DNA from: an uncultured archaeon | Lineage (GTDB): Archaea; Thermoproteota; Bathyarchaeia; Bathyarchaeales; DTEX01 | Direction: 5' to 3' | Length of the DNA: 44,138 nt | NCBI GenBank assembly: GCA_938091805.1 | Contig: CALKGV010000037.1 | Location: 1 to 44,138 of the forward strand | Part shown: positions 20,864-30,442 of the stretch, piece after piece | Numbering within the stretch: the stretch's first letter is position 1 | Layout: each line of letters starts with the position of its first letter | The notes under the pieces: generated by a model | What the model saw: the letters and a program-made list of their open reading frames with translations, nothing else | Told to the model about the DNA's origin: nothing | Databases searched by the model: none | Program-made: the position numbers and the translations under genes

Positions 20864-20934
20864 GACACTGTCAAGTTAAGATGCTGTATTTATAAAGAAG
20901 CACTTAAATAGATGGGCTTAACTTGACAGTATCA
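20864..20934. mobile_element. 71-bp mini-element (TIR-only, MITE-like)
   Basis: Perfect 14-bp inverted repeats ACTGTCAAGTTAAG (20867-20880) / CTTAACTTGACAGT (20917-20930), flanked by 8-bp direct repeats ATAGGGAA (20856-20863 and 20935-20942). Confidence 0.7.
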
Positions 20935-20983
20935 ATAGGGAAACTCGAAACAGATAAATGGCCCTTGGGACATCTTATAGTTT

Positions 20984-21118
20984 GGGATGATGCGAGGCGA
21001 CGGCGCGGAGCCCACTTTATGGGCTGTGACCGCTTATTAAACGACTAACCTCCGCTGACCAGAAATTGAAAAACGGGTTCTCATCATCCTGTGGATGCTA
21101 AATCTTTTTAGGCTGAGT
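20984..21118 (+). ncRNA. Candidate structured RNA / leader element
   Basis: Closing helix GGGATGATG/CATCATCCT, hairpin GCGG-AGCCCA-CTTTA-TGGGCT-GTGA-CCGC, inner helix GAGG/CCTC. Intergenic, with an upstream TATA-like sequence. Confidence 0.5.
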
Positions 21119-21178
21119 ACATCTCTTAATTTTATCTATTGATTGATTAAATGATATAAATGCGCCGGAGGTTTAGAG

Positions 21179-22171
21179 TTGAAGCCTAAAGTTATTGTTT
21201 CATCCGGCATAAGAACTGATAATCCAGGGCTCTTTGAAGAGGAACTGAGCAGTGTAGCAAATGTTTTCTTCAGCACATTTGGGAGGGATGAGGCTCCCCC
21301 TGAAGAGATTAGGGATGCTGACGCAATGATACTGTCCTTAGAGCTAGTTGATGAGCGTACGCTCAAGTATTTTCCGAAATTGAGGATTATTGCGAGATAT
21401 GGGGTTGGCTATGATACAGTTGATGTTGAGGCTTGTACGAGAAGAGGAATATATGTGACCTATACGCCTGGAATTCTATCCCATGCAGTGGCTGAGCTAA
21501 CTATGGGATTGATGCTTTGTCTTTCCAGAAGGCTAATTCAAGCGGATAATTACGTGAGGACGGAGTGGGCTAAGCCTAAAAAGTCGATTTTTCCCATCGG
21601 CATAGACCTATGTGGTAAAACATTAGGGATAGTTGGGCTTGGACGCATAGGGTACGAAGTTGCCGTCAGAGCTAAGGCTTTCAACATGAAAATAATATAT
21701 AACGATGTAGAACGAAAATATGAAGCAGAGAAGGTTCTAGAAGCCCAATATGCGGATTTGGAAACCCTTCTAAGGGGTTCAGACTTCGTATCAATACATG
21801 TTCCGTTAACTCCTCAGACAAGGGGGCTCATAGGCGAAAGGGAACTTAGGCTAATGAAGCGAACAGCCTACATAATAAACACTTCAAGGGGGCCAGTTAT
21901 AGATGAGGACGCCTTATGCAGAGCCTTAAGGGAGGGTTGGATAGCGGGGGCCGGTTTAGATGTATTTAGCAGAGAGCCTCTTCCATCGAACAGTCCGCTT
22001 ATTGGCATGGAGAACATTGTGCTAGCACCTCATATAGGGACGTATACTGGGGAAACGCGGAGGGCTATGGCGTTAATGTGCATAGAGAATGTTCGATCGG
22101 CGCTGAGCGGAGAGATTCCGCCGAACTTGGTGCCGGAGCAGAAAGGGAAAATATTTGAAAGGAGACTTTAA
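21179..22171 (+). CDS. D-isomer-specific 2-hydroxyacid dehydrogenase (phosphoglycerate dehydrogenase-like)
   Basis: LGIVGLGRIGYEVAVRAKAF, INTSRGPVIDEDAL, GLDVFSREPLP, PHIGTYTGE; TTG start preceded by GGAGGT. Confidence 0.92.
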   Translation: MKPKVIVSSGIRTDNPGLFEEELSSVANVFFSTFGRDEAPPEEIRDADAMILSLELVDERTLKYFPKLRIIARYGVGYDTVDVEACTRRGIYVTYTPGILSHAVAELTMGLMLCLSRRLIQADNYVRTEWAKPKKSIFPIGIDLCGKTLGIVGLGRIGYEVAVRAKAFNMKIIYNDVERKYEAEKVLEAQYADLETLLRGSDFVSIHVPLTPQTRGLIGERELRLMKRTAYIINTSRGPVIDEDALCRALREGWIAGAGLDVFSREPLPSNSPLIGMENIVLAPHIGTYTGETRRAMALMCIENVRSALSGEIPPNLVPEQKGKIFERRL

Positions 22172-22244
22172 TTAAGTTAACTCTCATTTTAGGAACAAAA
22201 TGTTGAAAAGTTCGATTTAGTTAAATTTTCTTGAGGTAACCATA

Positions 22245-22772
22245 ATGGTTATGGAAGACTTCAATTTGCTCATCTCAACCTCTAGGGGAAACGAGAACAA
22301 CGCTTGTTCAGAAATATGGTTCCTTCTAGGAGAACTCGGCGATAGAGAAGCAATCGTTGATAGAACAGAAATTTCGGGGTTGGTGGTTGCAAAAACAAAC
22401 CTGGACCCATTTAAGGCGATAGAGGGTTTAAGGGGCATACTTAAGGAGAGGCCTTGGGAGTTTCGGTATGTCCTCAAGGTTGTGCCAATAGAGTCCGTCG
22501 TTAGAACGAGAATAGAGGAGATAAAGGTGGCTGCTGCGAGATTGCATTATAAAGTACTTGAGAACGAAACATTCAGAGTGACTGTTGAAAAGAGGCATAC
22601 AGAACTTTCAACAAGAGATATTATTGAAGCGGCGGTTGAAAACCTGAACCGTAAGGTGGATCTCACTAACCCGAACAAAATCATATTGATTGAGGTCCTC
22701 GGTAGGTTGACTGGCATATCGGTGGTTAAACCGCAAGATATATTATCAGTTACAAAAGAGAGGGAATCTTGA
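22245..22772 (+). CDS. THUMP-domain protein (Tan1-like, COG1818-like)
   Basis: STSRGNENNACSEIWFLLGELGDREA...FRVTVEKRHTELSTRDIIEAAVENLNRKVDLTNPNKIILIEVLG. Confidence 0.82.
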   Translation: MVMEDFNLLISTSRGNENNACSEIWFLLGELGDREAIVDRTEISGLVVAKTNLDPFKAIEGLRGILKERPWEFRYVLKVVPIESVVRTRIEEIKVAAARLHYKVLENETFRVTVEKRHTELSTRDIIEAAVENLNRKVDLTNPNKIILIEVLGRLTGISVVKPQDILSVTKERES

Positions 22773-22811
22773 CGACAATCTTCTAAAATGAGAAGAAAGA
22801 TAGAAATGGAC

Positions 22812-23369
22812 TTAGCGCTCTGTGACTAGGAGGGCCGCCCGCTCAATAAGGATATTCTTCACTGCATCTTTCAACGAAGCCCTTACTGAAGCCTCTATCT
22901 CTAGTTTTGATATTTTAAATGTTTCTATTACGCCGGAAACTTTTTCATCAGTCAATTCAATAACGCATTGATCTCTTTCACCGCCCAAAATATTTGAAAT
23001 GTGATTAAGCGTGGCAATAGCCTCAGCGCGATCATCAGCGATAATGATTAGGGCTGCGCTAGAGGAGTAGGGTTTAATGCCTAAAATCTCAATGGCCTTT
23101 TTAATTTGGTTCTGGCCGGAGGCGAACAAGAGAACCTCAAACTCTAGGCTCCTAGATATGTTTATGCCGGTTTTGAAGGATTTTAGCGCGTTTAGAACAG
23201 CAAAGTATATGTGTTCGAAGCCAGCTACTAAGGCAGCGTCTAAAATTTGAACATGACAGTTTCTGGAAATGCCTTTAATAAAGCTAAATAACGAGTCTAT
23301 GTTGTCAATTTTTATGTTTTTGAATCCCTCGACTATCAGATGTTTATCTAAAACTCTAGCTTCTATCAT
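22812..23369 (-). CDS. cgi121: KEOPS complex subunit Cgi121-like
   Basis: VQILDAALVAGFEHIYFAVLNALKSFKTGINISRSLEFEVLLFASGQNQIKKAIEILGIKP pattern. Confidence 0.82.
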   Translation of the reverse strand: MIEARVLDKHLIVEGFKNIKIDNIDSLFSFIKGISRNCHVQILDAALVAGFEHIYFAVLNALKSFKTGINISRSLEFEVLLFASGQNQIKKAIEILGIKPYSSSAALIIIADDRAEAIATLNHISNILGGERDQCVIELTDEKVSGVIETFKISKLEIEASVRASLKDAVKNILIERAALLVTER

Positions 23370-23983
23370 TCGATTTCACCTAAAACTTCGCTTATGAATC
23401 GGTTCACTAAATGTTCATCCATTCCGCCCTCGATAAGCTTCTTCTTCGCTATCTCTATTGGCGTATCGCTCCGAATACATCTTTCAATGAGATTCCTAAC
23501 GGTCTCTTTCCTCTCCCATGGGAAGATGATCCAGCGCCTAGTAACCCTGATGTAGTAGTCCGGCTTAATTATGCTCCATGGCTTATAATAGATAGTTGCA
23601 ATCTTAACTTCGCCTGCCTTATGTTCTAAAACATGACTTCTAACCAGCTCAAGGCTTCTACCAGTATCGGCAACATCGTCCATTATTAAGACCCTCTTAC
23701 CCTCAACAGGCATGGAGAGAGGCTGAGTTATAATCGGTTTATTTTCAGTTTCAGCGATTCCACGATAGAATTCAACTCTGACATTAGCCAGCTCAACGTT
23801 ACCGAGAAGATCGGACATAACTCTAGCCGGAGGCCAGCCGCCCCGCGAAACGCCAACTATCACGTTTGGCGAGAAATCGTTACGCCTAATCATGTCGGCT
23901 AGGGCGAGAAGCATATCGTAGATTTCGTCCCATGAGGGAGCCTCAAACTCCACGTTTAAACCCAATATGCTGTCACAAAGCAA
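23366..23983 (-). CDS. Purine-type phosphoribosyltransferase
   Basis: VIVGVSRGGWPPARVMSDLL and VLIMDDVADTGRSLELVRSHV (PRPP-binding motif). Confidence 0.9.
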   Translation of the reverse strand: MLCDSILGLNVEFEAPSWDEIYDMLLALADMIRRNDFSPNVIVGVSRGGWPPARVMSDLLGNVELANVRVEFYRGIAETENKPIITQPLSMPVEGKRVLIMDDVADTGRSLELVRSHVLEHKAGEVKIATIYYKPWSIIKPDYYIRVTRRWIIFPWERKETVRNLIERCIRSDTPIEIAKKKLIEGGMDEHLVNRFISEVLGEIE

Positions 23984-24182
23984 AAATAGGTAAGATGTAA
24001 ATATAAAAATTTAAGTTGAATCTAGGCGAAATATGCATCTGCCTATTGAGTTTACGCCGTATTAACTATGAAATCTCCACCTGAAGAAGCCTCTTGCCCC
24101 CGACGGGAAAAAGTGCCGGTTTCCTCTCAATTATTAATTAAGTAAAAGTAAAAATAAGTAAAATTATTAGGAGATTTCGATT

Positions 24183-25151
24183 TTATGCAATTTCTTGAAG
24201 AGCTCTCAGCCTTTTAACAATGTTTGGATGTGTTGAGAAGAGTTCAGTTATCTGCTCTATCAAAGTGACTTTGCGCCTTAAATATTCAGCAACAAGCTCG
24301 CTGTCGCCTCTTACCATGCCGCTTCTGGAGAGCACAAGGGAGTCTTTCTCAGCACTGTCAGGATCCGATATAAAGAGCGCTTTGAAGGAGCTTAGTCCAC
24401 CCATGTTGCCGTATCTTCTACTTATCCTGGTAGTTGAGCGGACAATTTTAACTAATCCTTCTGAAAGTTTCCTTGCGCCATCGTTTACAACCGTTGCGCT
24501 ATGCCTATCAGCGTAATATTCCCTCAGCCTACTTAAATAGAGTGTGAATAGCGTTAATACCCAATAGAAGGCAATGCTGGCAACGCCTATAAGCGCCATC
24601 AAACTGCCGTTTCTACGCTCATCCCTTCTGGTATACATCGATGACCACATTAATGAGTAACCAACATAATAGAATATTGCTGGCAATAAGGAGACAAACA
24701 TCATTATTTGAACATCGCGATGCTTTAAGTGCCCAATCTCATGTCCAATCACAGCTTCAACTTCCTCCATGTCAAGCGTGTTAAGTAAGCCTGTTGTGAC
24801 AGCGACTCTGTTGCCAGTTAGGGGTGAACCGTATGCGAAGGCATTAGGTATTGGAATATTGGCTATCTTTATTTGAGGGGTCTTTACGCCGCTTGCTGCG
24901 CTTATCCTCTCCACGATATCATATAATTCTGGTTCTTCAGCCCTTGAAACATTTCTAACACGGTATATCGCCTCAATAATATATGGCGCAATAAGCCACT
25001 GTATAAAATTAAATGAGAAAACGAGGATGCCTAGGGCTGTTATGCTAAATGCGTCGATCAACGCCAGTATTACCGTGAAGAAGAGTGTGGATAATCCTAT
25101 TATGGCAGCTAGTGTTGCAAGCATTGTAAACCTCAGCTTTAAAGCGCTCAT
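24183..25151 (-). CDS. htpX: HtpX-like M48 zinc metalloprotease
   Basis: VIGHEIGHLKHRD (HExxH), PNAFAYGSPLTGNRVAVTTGLL, REYYADRHSA, STHPNIVKRLRAL. Confidence 0.95.
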   Translation of the reverse strand: MSALKLRFTMLATLAAIIGLSTLFFTVILALIDAFSITALGILVFSFNFIQWLIAPYIIEAIYRVRNVSRAEEPELYDIVERISAASGVKTPQIKIANIPIPNAFAYGSPLTGNRVAVTTGLLNTLDMEEVEAVIGHEIGHLKHRDVQIMMFVSLLPAIFYYVGYSLMWSSMYTRRDERRNGSLMALIGVASIAFYWVLTLFTLYLSRLREYYADRHSATVVNDGARKLSEGLVKIVRSTTRISRRYGNMGGLSSFKALFISDPDSAEKDSLVLSRSGMVRGDSELVAEYLRRKVTLIEQITELFSTHPNIVKRLRALQEIA

Positions 25152-25389
25152 CCGTTATCACCTATAAAATAAGAGAAGGATCAGCCTAGATATATACTTT
25201 ATTCCGAATCTTTTTCAAAATTAATGCTTTGTGGATTAATTCCTGAAATTGGCTGAATTCGCCTTCTTTTTCTGTTTTCAGAATTATTTAAAGAAGAAGA
25301 GTGAAGTTTAGAGCCTCTTTCAACAATTCAAGGCCAAAAAAAGGGAGAATCCGGCATCCCGCTAGCATAATTAGTCCACAAAGCAAAAA

Positions 25390-26481
25390 TTAATCGTTTG
25401 TGTAAAAGGATTCTTTCTCTAAACCCAGGCTTAAGGAATTAAGCATCTCTTCAATTTTTTTGGAAACCATCTCTCTAAGCCTTTCTGAAACGCAGCCTTC
25501 CTGCACTTTTGCATTAAGCCTTTCTAGATCTATTTGCTGAATTTTCCCATCAGGCCACATGCAAATGTCAGCCTCTAGGTCAACGTAACGTATCCTGTTT
25601 GGGTAGACCTCTAAGGGCGTATTTATGTTAATGTAGGTACCCTTATACACCCCGTCGCTTGAGAAGTAGGATGTTTTAAAGCTCCATTCACCGATCCTCA
25701 TGCTTGTAACGGCGTAGTCTCCAGGTTCCTTCCGAACCTTGAGTCCATCATACATTCCGGGCGTGGAAAAAACTCTTAGGAGCTTTATTCGCTGTTCTTG
25801 CTCATTAAATGCTATTATACGAGCCTCTCCGAGATTGAAAACTCTTCCATCAATCTTCACATGTTCTATGCCTATTCTAGAACCCTCATGCGGATACTCG
25901 CGTCGAATTGTCTCTTTAAAAAGGGCTTCAACGTCCCTTAATGAACCGCCCCTTTCCAGGAGCTTCTCAGCCATTTCAAGCATGTAAGCTATTTTGCCGC
26001 CGCAAGCCTTGTAATAATGGTGTCCACTTATAGTTGGCACAACAACGCTTCTAATCTCGTCAAGCTTCCTTTTTGAGCAAGATGGAAATTCAACATCAGT
26101 ACGTATCCTCTTTTGAGAATCTGAAGCCCCGGCTTCCCCTAAGGCTTCATTTATGGTGGCCACCAGATTCGCATCTAGTTGCCCTTCTATAATTAGGGAT
26201 GCTGAAGCTGAAATTCTATGCCTAACAATAACGTCATCAAATATGTTAAACAATATTGATGTGAATTTCTTCACTGAAATGGAGTTGCCAATTACATTTA
26301 CACCTTGCTTATCGAAGCGGTCATTTATGTCCAGATCCGGCTGGCAATTATTCTCATGCGTAATTGGCAAATTGAATCTTTCTTTTATTGCAGCTGAAGG
26401 TTGAACTATTCTGAAGCCGTTGTCTAATAGTAGGCGTGTCAGCGCCGTTGAATATATGCCTCTTACTCTGGCTTTAAGCAT
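25390..26481 (-). CDS. Probable ribonuclease FAU-1 (RNA-binding protein AU-1, DUF402)
   Basis: MLKARVRGIYSTALTRLLLDNGFRIVQPSAAIKERFNLPI and a DUF402-like C-terminal half. Confidence 0.88.
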   Translation of the reverse strand: MLKARVRGIYSTALTRLLLDNGFRIVQPSAAIKERFNLPITHENNCQPDLDINDRFDKQGVNVIGNSISVKKFTSILFNIFDDVIVRHRISASASLIIEGQLDANLVATINEALGEAGASDSQKRIRTDVEFPSCSKRKLDEIRSVVVPTISGHHYYKACGGKIAYMLEMAEKLLERGGSLRDVEALFKETIRREYPHEGSRIGIEHVKIDGRVFNLGEARIIAFNEQEQRIKLLRVFSTPGMYDGLKVRKEPGDYAVTSMRIGEWSFKTSYFSSDGVYKGTYININTPLEVYPNRIRYVDLEADICMWPDGKIQQIDLERLNAKVQEGCVSERLREMVSKKIEEMLNSLSLGLEKESFYTND

Positions 26482-26494
26482 ATCTACACCGGCC

Positions 26495-27556
26495 CTATCT
26501 CTTTATGACCTTATAGAGACCATCAATTTTTTCGACGTGAAATTCCACACCAAGAATTTCGTTTGCAAGCCATATATTTGATTCTAGATGATCTGAGATT
26601 GCACGCGTCAAATATACAGATTCGCCTTTCGCCAGAGCCAAGTATGGAATGAGCATATCTGCCATATGCACATCGACCGTTGCTTCAGCATCTATCTCCT
26701 CGATAAGCTGCTTAACGGCTTCTTGAGCTACAGTCTCGCTGGTTTTACCCAGTTCACCTATAGAGTCGCTTCCTAGAAGGGCGCCTGTATCAGTCTCAGC
26801 CCATAAAACCAGAGAACTGCCCTTCTGCAGCGGATTTGAGAAATCATTTATAATGCGGATTTCAGGATTGAAGCCTCTTGCTTGAAGGAGCCTTTCAGCC
26901 TCCCTAGCCTGCCTCTCAGCAACCCTTCTATCGGCTAGGAATGTGCAGACTGAAACTCCTCTAATAGTTTTCAACCTACCGAACTCCTCAAGTTTTATCG
27001 GTAGAAAAACCCTGCAAGGTTTAACTTTTAATACTACTTCTCCCATGCCCTTCGGGTAATAACCGTATTTTATAACTTCAATTTGAACCGTTAACCCCAT
27101 GCGCTCAAGAAACTTGAGAAAAACATTTATGAGATAGTTTATTGTTGGCGAGTGTCTAACATCGGTTCCACCCCTAGAAATTCTAAGCGTAACGGGCTTT
27201 TCGGCGAAAGCGCATATTGGTAGGACTGTCATTATCAGCATCGGTATGCTGCCAGCCGTTCCTATCTCGGCAGATATTTCTCCGCCTTCTATTCCCCCAG
27301 GCTCAAACCATATTTCCTGCGACCCTACGTAGGCTCCCTTTACATTGGCGTTGCAAATCTTAGCTGCTGTCAAAACTGATTCTAAATGTTGCGGTCTTAA
27401 GCCTGGCTCACTACGCTTCTTGCGTATATTATAGATGTGAAGAGACTCGCCGATTATGCTGGCTAAGGCAATTGATAGTCTAAGTATGGTTCCGCTTCCG
27501 CTTTTTTGACCTCCATCTATCTCAAGCATCGCAGCTTCCTCTTCAAGCAATAGCAC
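26495..27556 (-). CDS. rtcA: RNA 3'-terminal phosphate cyclase
   Basis: EIDGGQKSGSGTILRLSIALA, IRKKRSEPGLRPQHL, RGGTDVRHSPTINYL, and a C-terminal VDVHMADMLIPYLALA. Confidence 0.93.
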   Translation of the reverse strand: MLLLEEEAAMLEIDGGQKSGSGTILRLSIALASIIGESLHIYNIRKKRSEPGLRPQHLESVLTAAKICNANVKGAYVGSQEIWFEPGGIEGGEISAEIGTAGSIPMLIMTVLPICAFAEKPVTLRISRGGTDVRHSPTINYLINVFLKFLERMGLTVQIEVIKYGYYPKGMGEVVLKVKPCRVFLPIKLEEFGRLKTIRGVSVCTFLADRRVAERQAREAERLLQARGFNPEIRIINDFSNPLQKGSSLVLWAETDTGALLGSDSIGELGKTSETVAQEAVKQLIEEIDAEATVDVHMADMLIPYLALAKGESVYLTRAISDHLESNIWLANEILGVEFHVEKIDGLYKVIKR

Positions 27557-27759
27557 TAAATAAAAAAATGTGGAGGGAGAAAAATAAGTTTACTTCGCGG
27601 AATTAATTGTTTCGCCTGCTTACGCATCAATGAAGCTGAAACATCTTTAATACTCTCGGCGTTACATAAGAAAGGTTGGCTTCTCTCTTAATTTACGTTA
27701 GTCTCCTTAAGCGGCAATTTAGGTTTAGGTTGAAAGGGATTGTGAAGAAGCCGAACAGA

Positions 27760-30288
27760 TCAATTGTTAAATAGCAATTCAATCTTTAAATTTGTTTGCT
27801 CAGCGTTTAAAGCTGAAGCCACTAAGGTTAACTCTTTCGCCTCGACGTTTTTCACCTTGATTTTCACATTTTTCATCTCGCCTGGCAGCAGGTCGAAGTA
27901 GTTGTCGTTTGCAATGGCAATATAGTTTTCCTTCACATCGACATTTACAAGCCTTGCATATCTGTCGGATCTAACCTTAACATTTAATGCTAATCCATCT
28001 CCCTCCTTTTTAATCTCAGAAACTTCTAAGCTGAGAAGAGCCTTTGGAAATTGGAGTTTCCTATGCTTGGTTAACAGCAGAACATTTCTATGCGTTTTAC
28101 CATCAGATTCAATGTCAAATACCGTTAGGAACTTAGAGATGTCGGTTATATTAAGGTCGGCCAGGGCATGTTTGATTACTAAGGATGATGAGTTAGCAGG
28201 GATTACATGATCACTCACTAGAGTTTTTGATGATTCCATATCTGCCAAATTGATGATGGTGATCTTAAGTCTACATTTAACATCGCTAAGCGTATCATTC
28301 ACTACCCATACTTCAATCATTCCATTCTTATAGAGCGGGGATACAATAACTGGCTCAAATGCCCTTTTAGCGAAGTAAAAGCCCATTTTAGGCAGCCCAT
28401 AATAGTCAACGGTTTCCCAGCACATATTAGGCCAAGGCGCATTGAAACTCCAGTATAATACACCGCCGCACCTGAATTTTCTCCGTCTGCAATGTTCTAT
28501 GGCTGTTTTAAGGGCCTCGGATTGAATAAGCATTGAAAGGGAAACATATTCATGGAGGTACCTAGGCTCGCCGTAATCCTCCATGTAAGATATAACCTTT
28601 TCAGGCACATGGTAGTGATACAGCCAATGTTCGTTTATTGGCCATAGGTTGTTAGGCGGAAGGAATTTTAACATGGCTTTAATATGTGGCGCTGCTTGCA
28701 TTCCAAACTCGCTTAGAAATCTGGCTTCATCCTTCAAGTAATCACTTATTGGAGCCATCCCATGGTAGACTTCCCAATTATGGCGGTCTCCCTCCATCAT
28801 ATCGTTAGGGTTATCTCCACCCCATGGGCTTGAAGGCCAGTATGGTCTTGAAGGATCAGTCTTTGACACAACGCTTGGCAGAACTTCAAAATCTATTTTT
28901 GGCCTTGTAAGTCCGTAGCCGCTAGCGAAGTCGAACATTTCATTTTCATTATTGCCGCACCAAAGAACTATTGAGGGATGATTCCTTAACCTACGTATTG
29001 TCGCTTCAGCCTCTTTTCTGACGAGATTTAGAAACTTTTCATCTTCTGGGTAATGTCCGCATGCGAAGTTAAAATCGTGCCATAGCATTATGCCGAGTTC
29101 ATCGCATATATCGTAGAATTCATCATATTCCACAAGTCCCCCTCCCCAAACCCTAAGCATATTATGGTTTCCCTCAGATGCTAAACGCAGTATGCTTTCG
29201 TATCGGTTCCTGTTTAGCCTAGATATCAATAAATCAGCTGGTATCCAATTTGCTCCCTTACAGAAGATTTTAACACCATTAATTTTAAAGTAGAAGACTT
29301 TACCATTTTCGGTCTCGCTGGATTCGGTGACGAGTTCAACCGTTCTTATTCCGAAACGCGTATTATATTCATCTTCAATCTTGCCTCCGATAATGAGCTC
29401 TATGTGAAGATTATAGAGGCTGGGTTTTCCACATCCTAAGGGCCACCAGAGCCTTGGCTTCTCAACTTTTACAGCAAAATTGTGAATTACACATTCTTTT
29501 CTGAGGGTCAATGGAGCCTCAGCATGGAACTTTAAGTCCTCACATTCACCGATTATTTTAATTGTAGCATCAGCGTCAACCCTTGAGTCGATTTCCACTG
29601 TAATCTCTACTTCGGTTCTCTCTTCATTTATGCTTAAGGTTTTCACGTATACATCGCTGATCGCAGCCGCATCGTAGGCGACTAGTTTAACGCTTCTCCA
29701 TATGCCGGCTGTTAAGAGTTTAATAGCCCAATCCCACCCATATTGATACTGTGCTTTCCTAGCGTATAGGCGGGCGTAGCTTCCGTTCCATAGCAAGTTT
29801 CTTTCGCTGAAATCTCCAGCGCGCCTAAGCGTTTCATACCATGGTGCGCCCAGCCTCACGGCTAAAACATTATGGTTTCCATACCTGAGTTTTTCTGAAA
29901 CATCTGTTGAGACAGGGGTAAACATGTCTTCATTGTCAGCTACACGTTTTCCATTAAGCCACACTGTTGCGAAGGTGTCCAGCCCCTCAAAGACTAATAT
30001 CACCTTTTTGCCCCTAAGATCTTCTGGAACATGAAATCCATATCGATACCACCAGTCAACCTTTTCAACCCACTCCCTCTTATCGCAGTTTTTTCCATAA
30101 AAAGGTTCTTCTATTAGGCCGTAGTTAAGCAACGTTTCATGAACTTCGCCGGGAACCTTTGCGTCAAGCCACCATGAGTCATCGTAGTCCTCCCTAAATT
30201 GCCCCATGCTGACGCCGAAATCAAAATGTTGCATCTTCCAAACACCGTCTAGGCTAATAACTCTCTTCAAGGCGTATCCCACAGTCAA
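27760..30288 (-). CDS. GH2 beta-mannosidase-like glycoside hydrolase
   Basis: WWYRYGFHVPEDLRGKKVILVFEGLDTFATVWLNGKRV; NMLRVWGGGLVEYDEFYDICDELGIMLWHDFNFACGHYP; SIVLWCGNNENE; FLSEFGMQAAP. Confidence 0.93.
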   Translation of the reverse strand: MTVGYALKRVISLDGVWKMQHFDFGVSMGQFREDYDDSWWLDAKVPGEVHETLLNYGLIEEPFYGKNCDKREWVEKVDWWYRYGFHVPEDLRGKKVILVFEGLDTFATVWLNGKRVADNEDMFTPVSTDVSEKLRYGNHNVLAVRLGAPWYETLRRAGDFSERNLLWNGSYARLYARKAQYQYGWDWAIKLLTAGIWRSVKLVAYDAAAISDVYVKTLSINEERTEVEITVEIDSRVDADATIKIIGECEDLKFHAEAPLTLRKECVIHNFAVKVEKPRLWWPLGCGKPSLYNLHIELIIGGKIEDEYNTRFGIRTVELVTESSETENGKVFYFKINGVKIFCKGANWIPADLLISRLNRNRYESILRLASEGNHNMLRVWGGGLVEYDEFYDICDELGIMLWHDFNFACGHYPEDEKFLNLVRKEAEATIRRLRNHPSIVLWCGNNENEMFDFASGYGLTRPKIDFEVLPSVVSKTDPSRPYWPSSPWGGDNPNDMMEGDRHNWEVYHGMAPISDYLKDEARFLSEFGMQAAPHIKAMLKFLPPNNLWPINEHWLYHYHVPEKVISYMEDYGEPRYLHEYVSLSMLIQSEALKTAIEHCRRRKFRCGGVLYWSFNAPWPNMCWETVDYYGLPKMGFYFAKRAFEPVIVSPLYKNGMIEVWVVNDTLSDVKCRLKITIINLADMESSKTLVSDHVIPANSSSLVIKHALADLNITDISKFLTVFDIESDGKTHRNVLLLTKHRKLQFPKALLSLEVSEIKKEGDGLALNVKVRSDRYARLVNVDVKENYIAIANDNYFDLLPGEMKNVKIKVKNVEAKELTLVASALNAEQTNLKIELLFNN

Positions 30289-30331
30289 TAATTGTCCATT
30301 TGAATATTTAATTGAGTAGCGTAAATATAAA

Positions 30332-30352
30332 CAATATTTGGCGTAAATATTG
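30332..30352. promoter_or_regulatory. Palindromic operator candidate upstream of the GH2 gene
   Basis: CAATATTT-GGCGT-AAATATTG, perfect 8-bp arms, 44-64 bp upstream of the minus-strand start codon. Confidence 0.4.
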
Positions 30353-30442
30353 TGATTTCAGCTAAAATTAGTAAGTTTGTAAATGCGCTGCTGGTCGGCA
30401 TGAGTGGTGGCAAGTTTAGGAAAAATCCCAAAAAGGTCTAAC

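Noticed and set aside
20984-21060. Simple box C/D sRNA interpretation (ATGATGC ... CTGA) of the 20984-21090 region
   Set aside because: C-to-D spacing is too long, no clear D'/C' pair, and the 9-bp closing helix uses the box C-like sequence; kept only as a generic structured RNA candidate.
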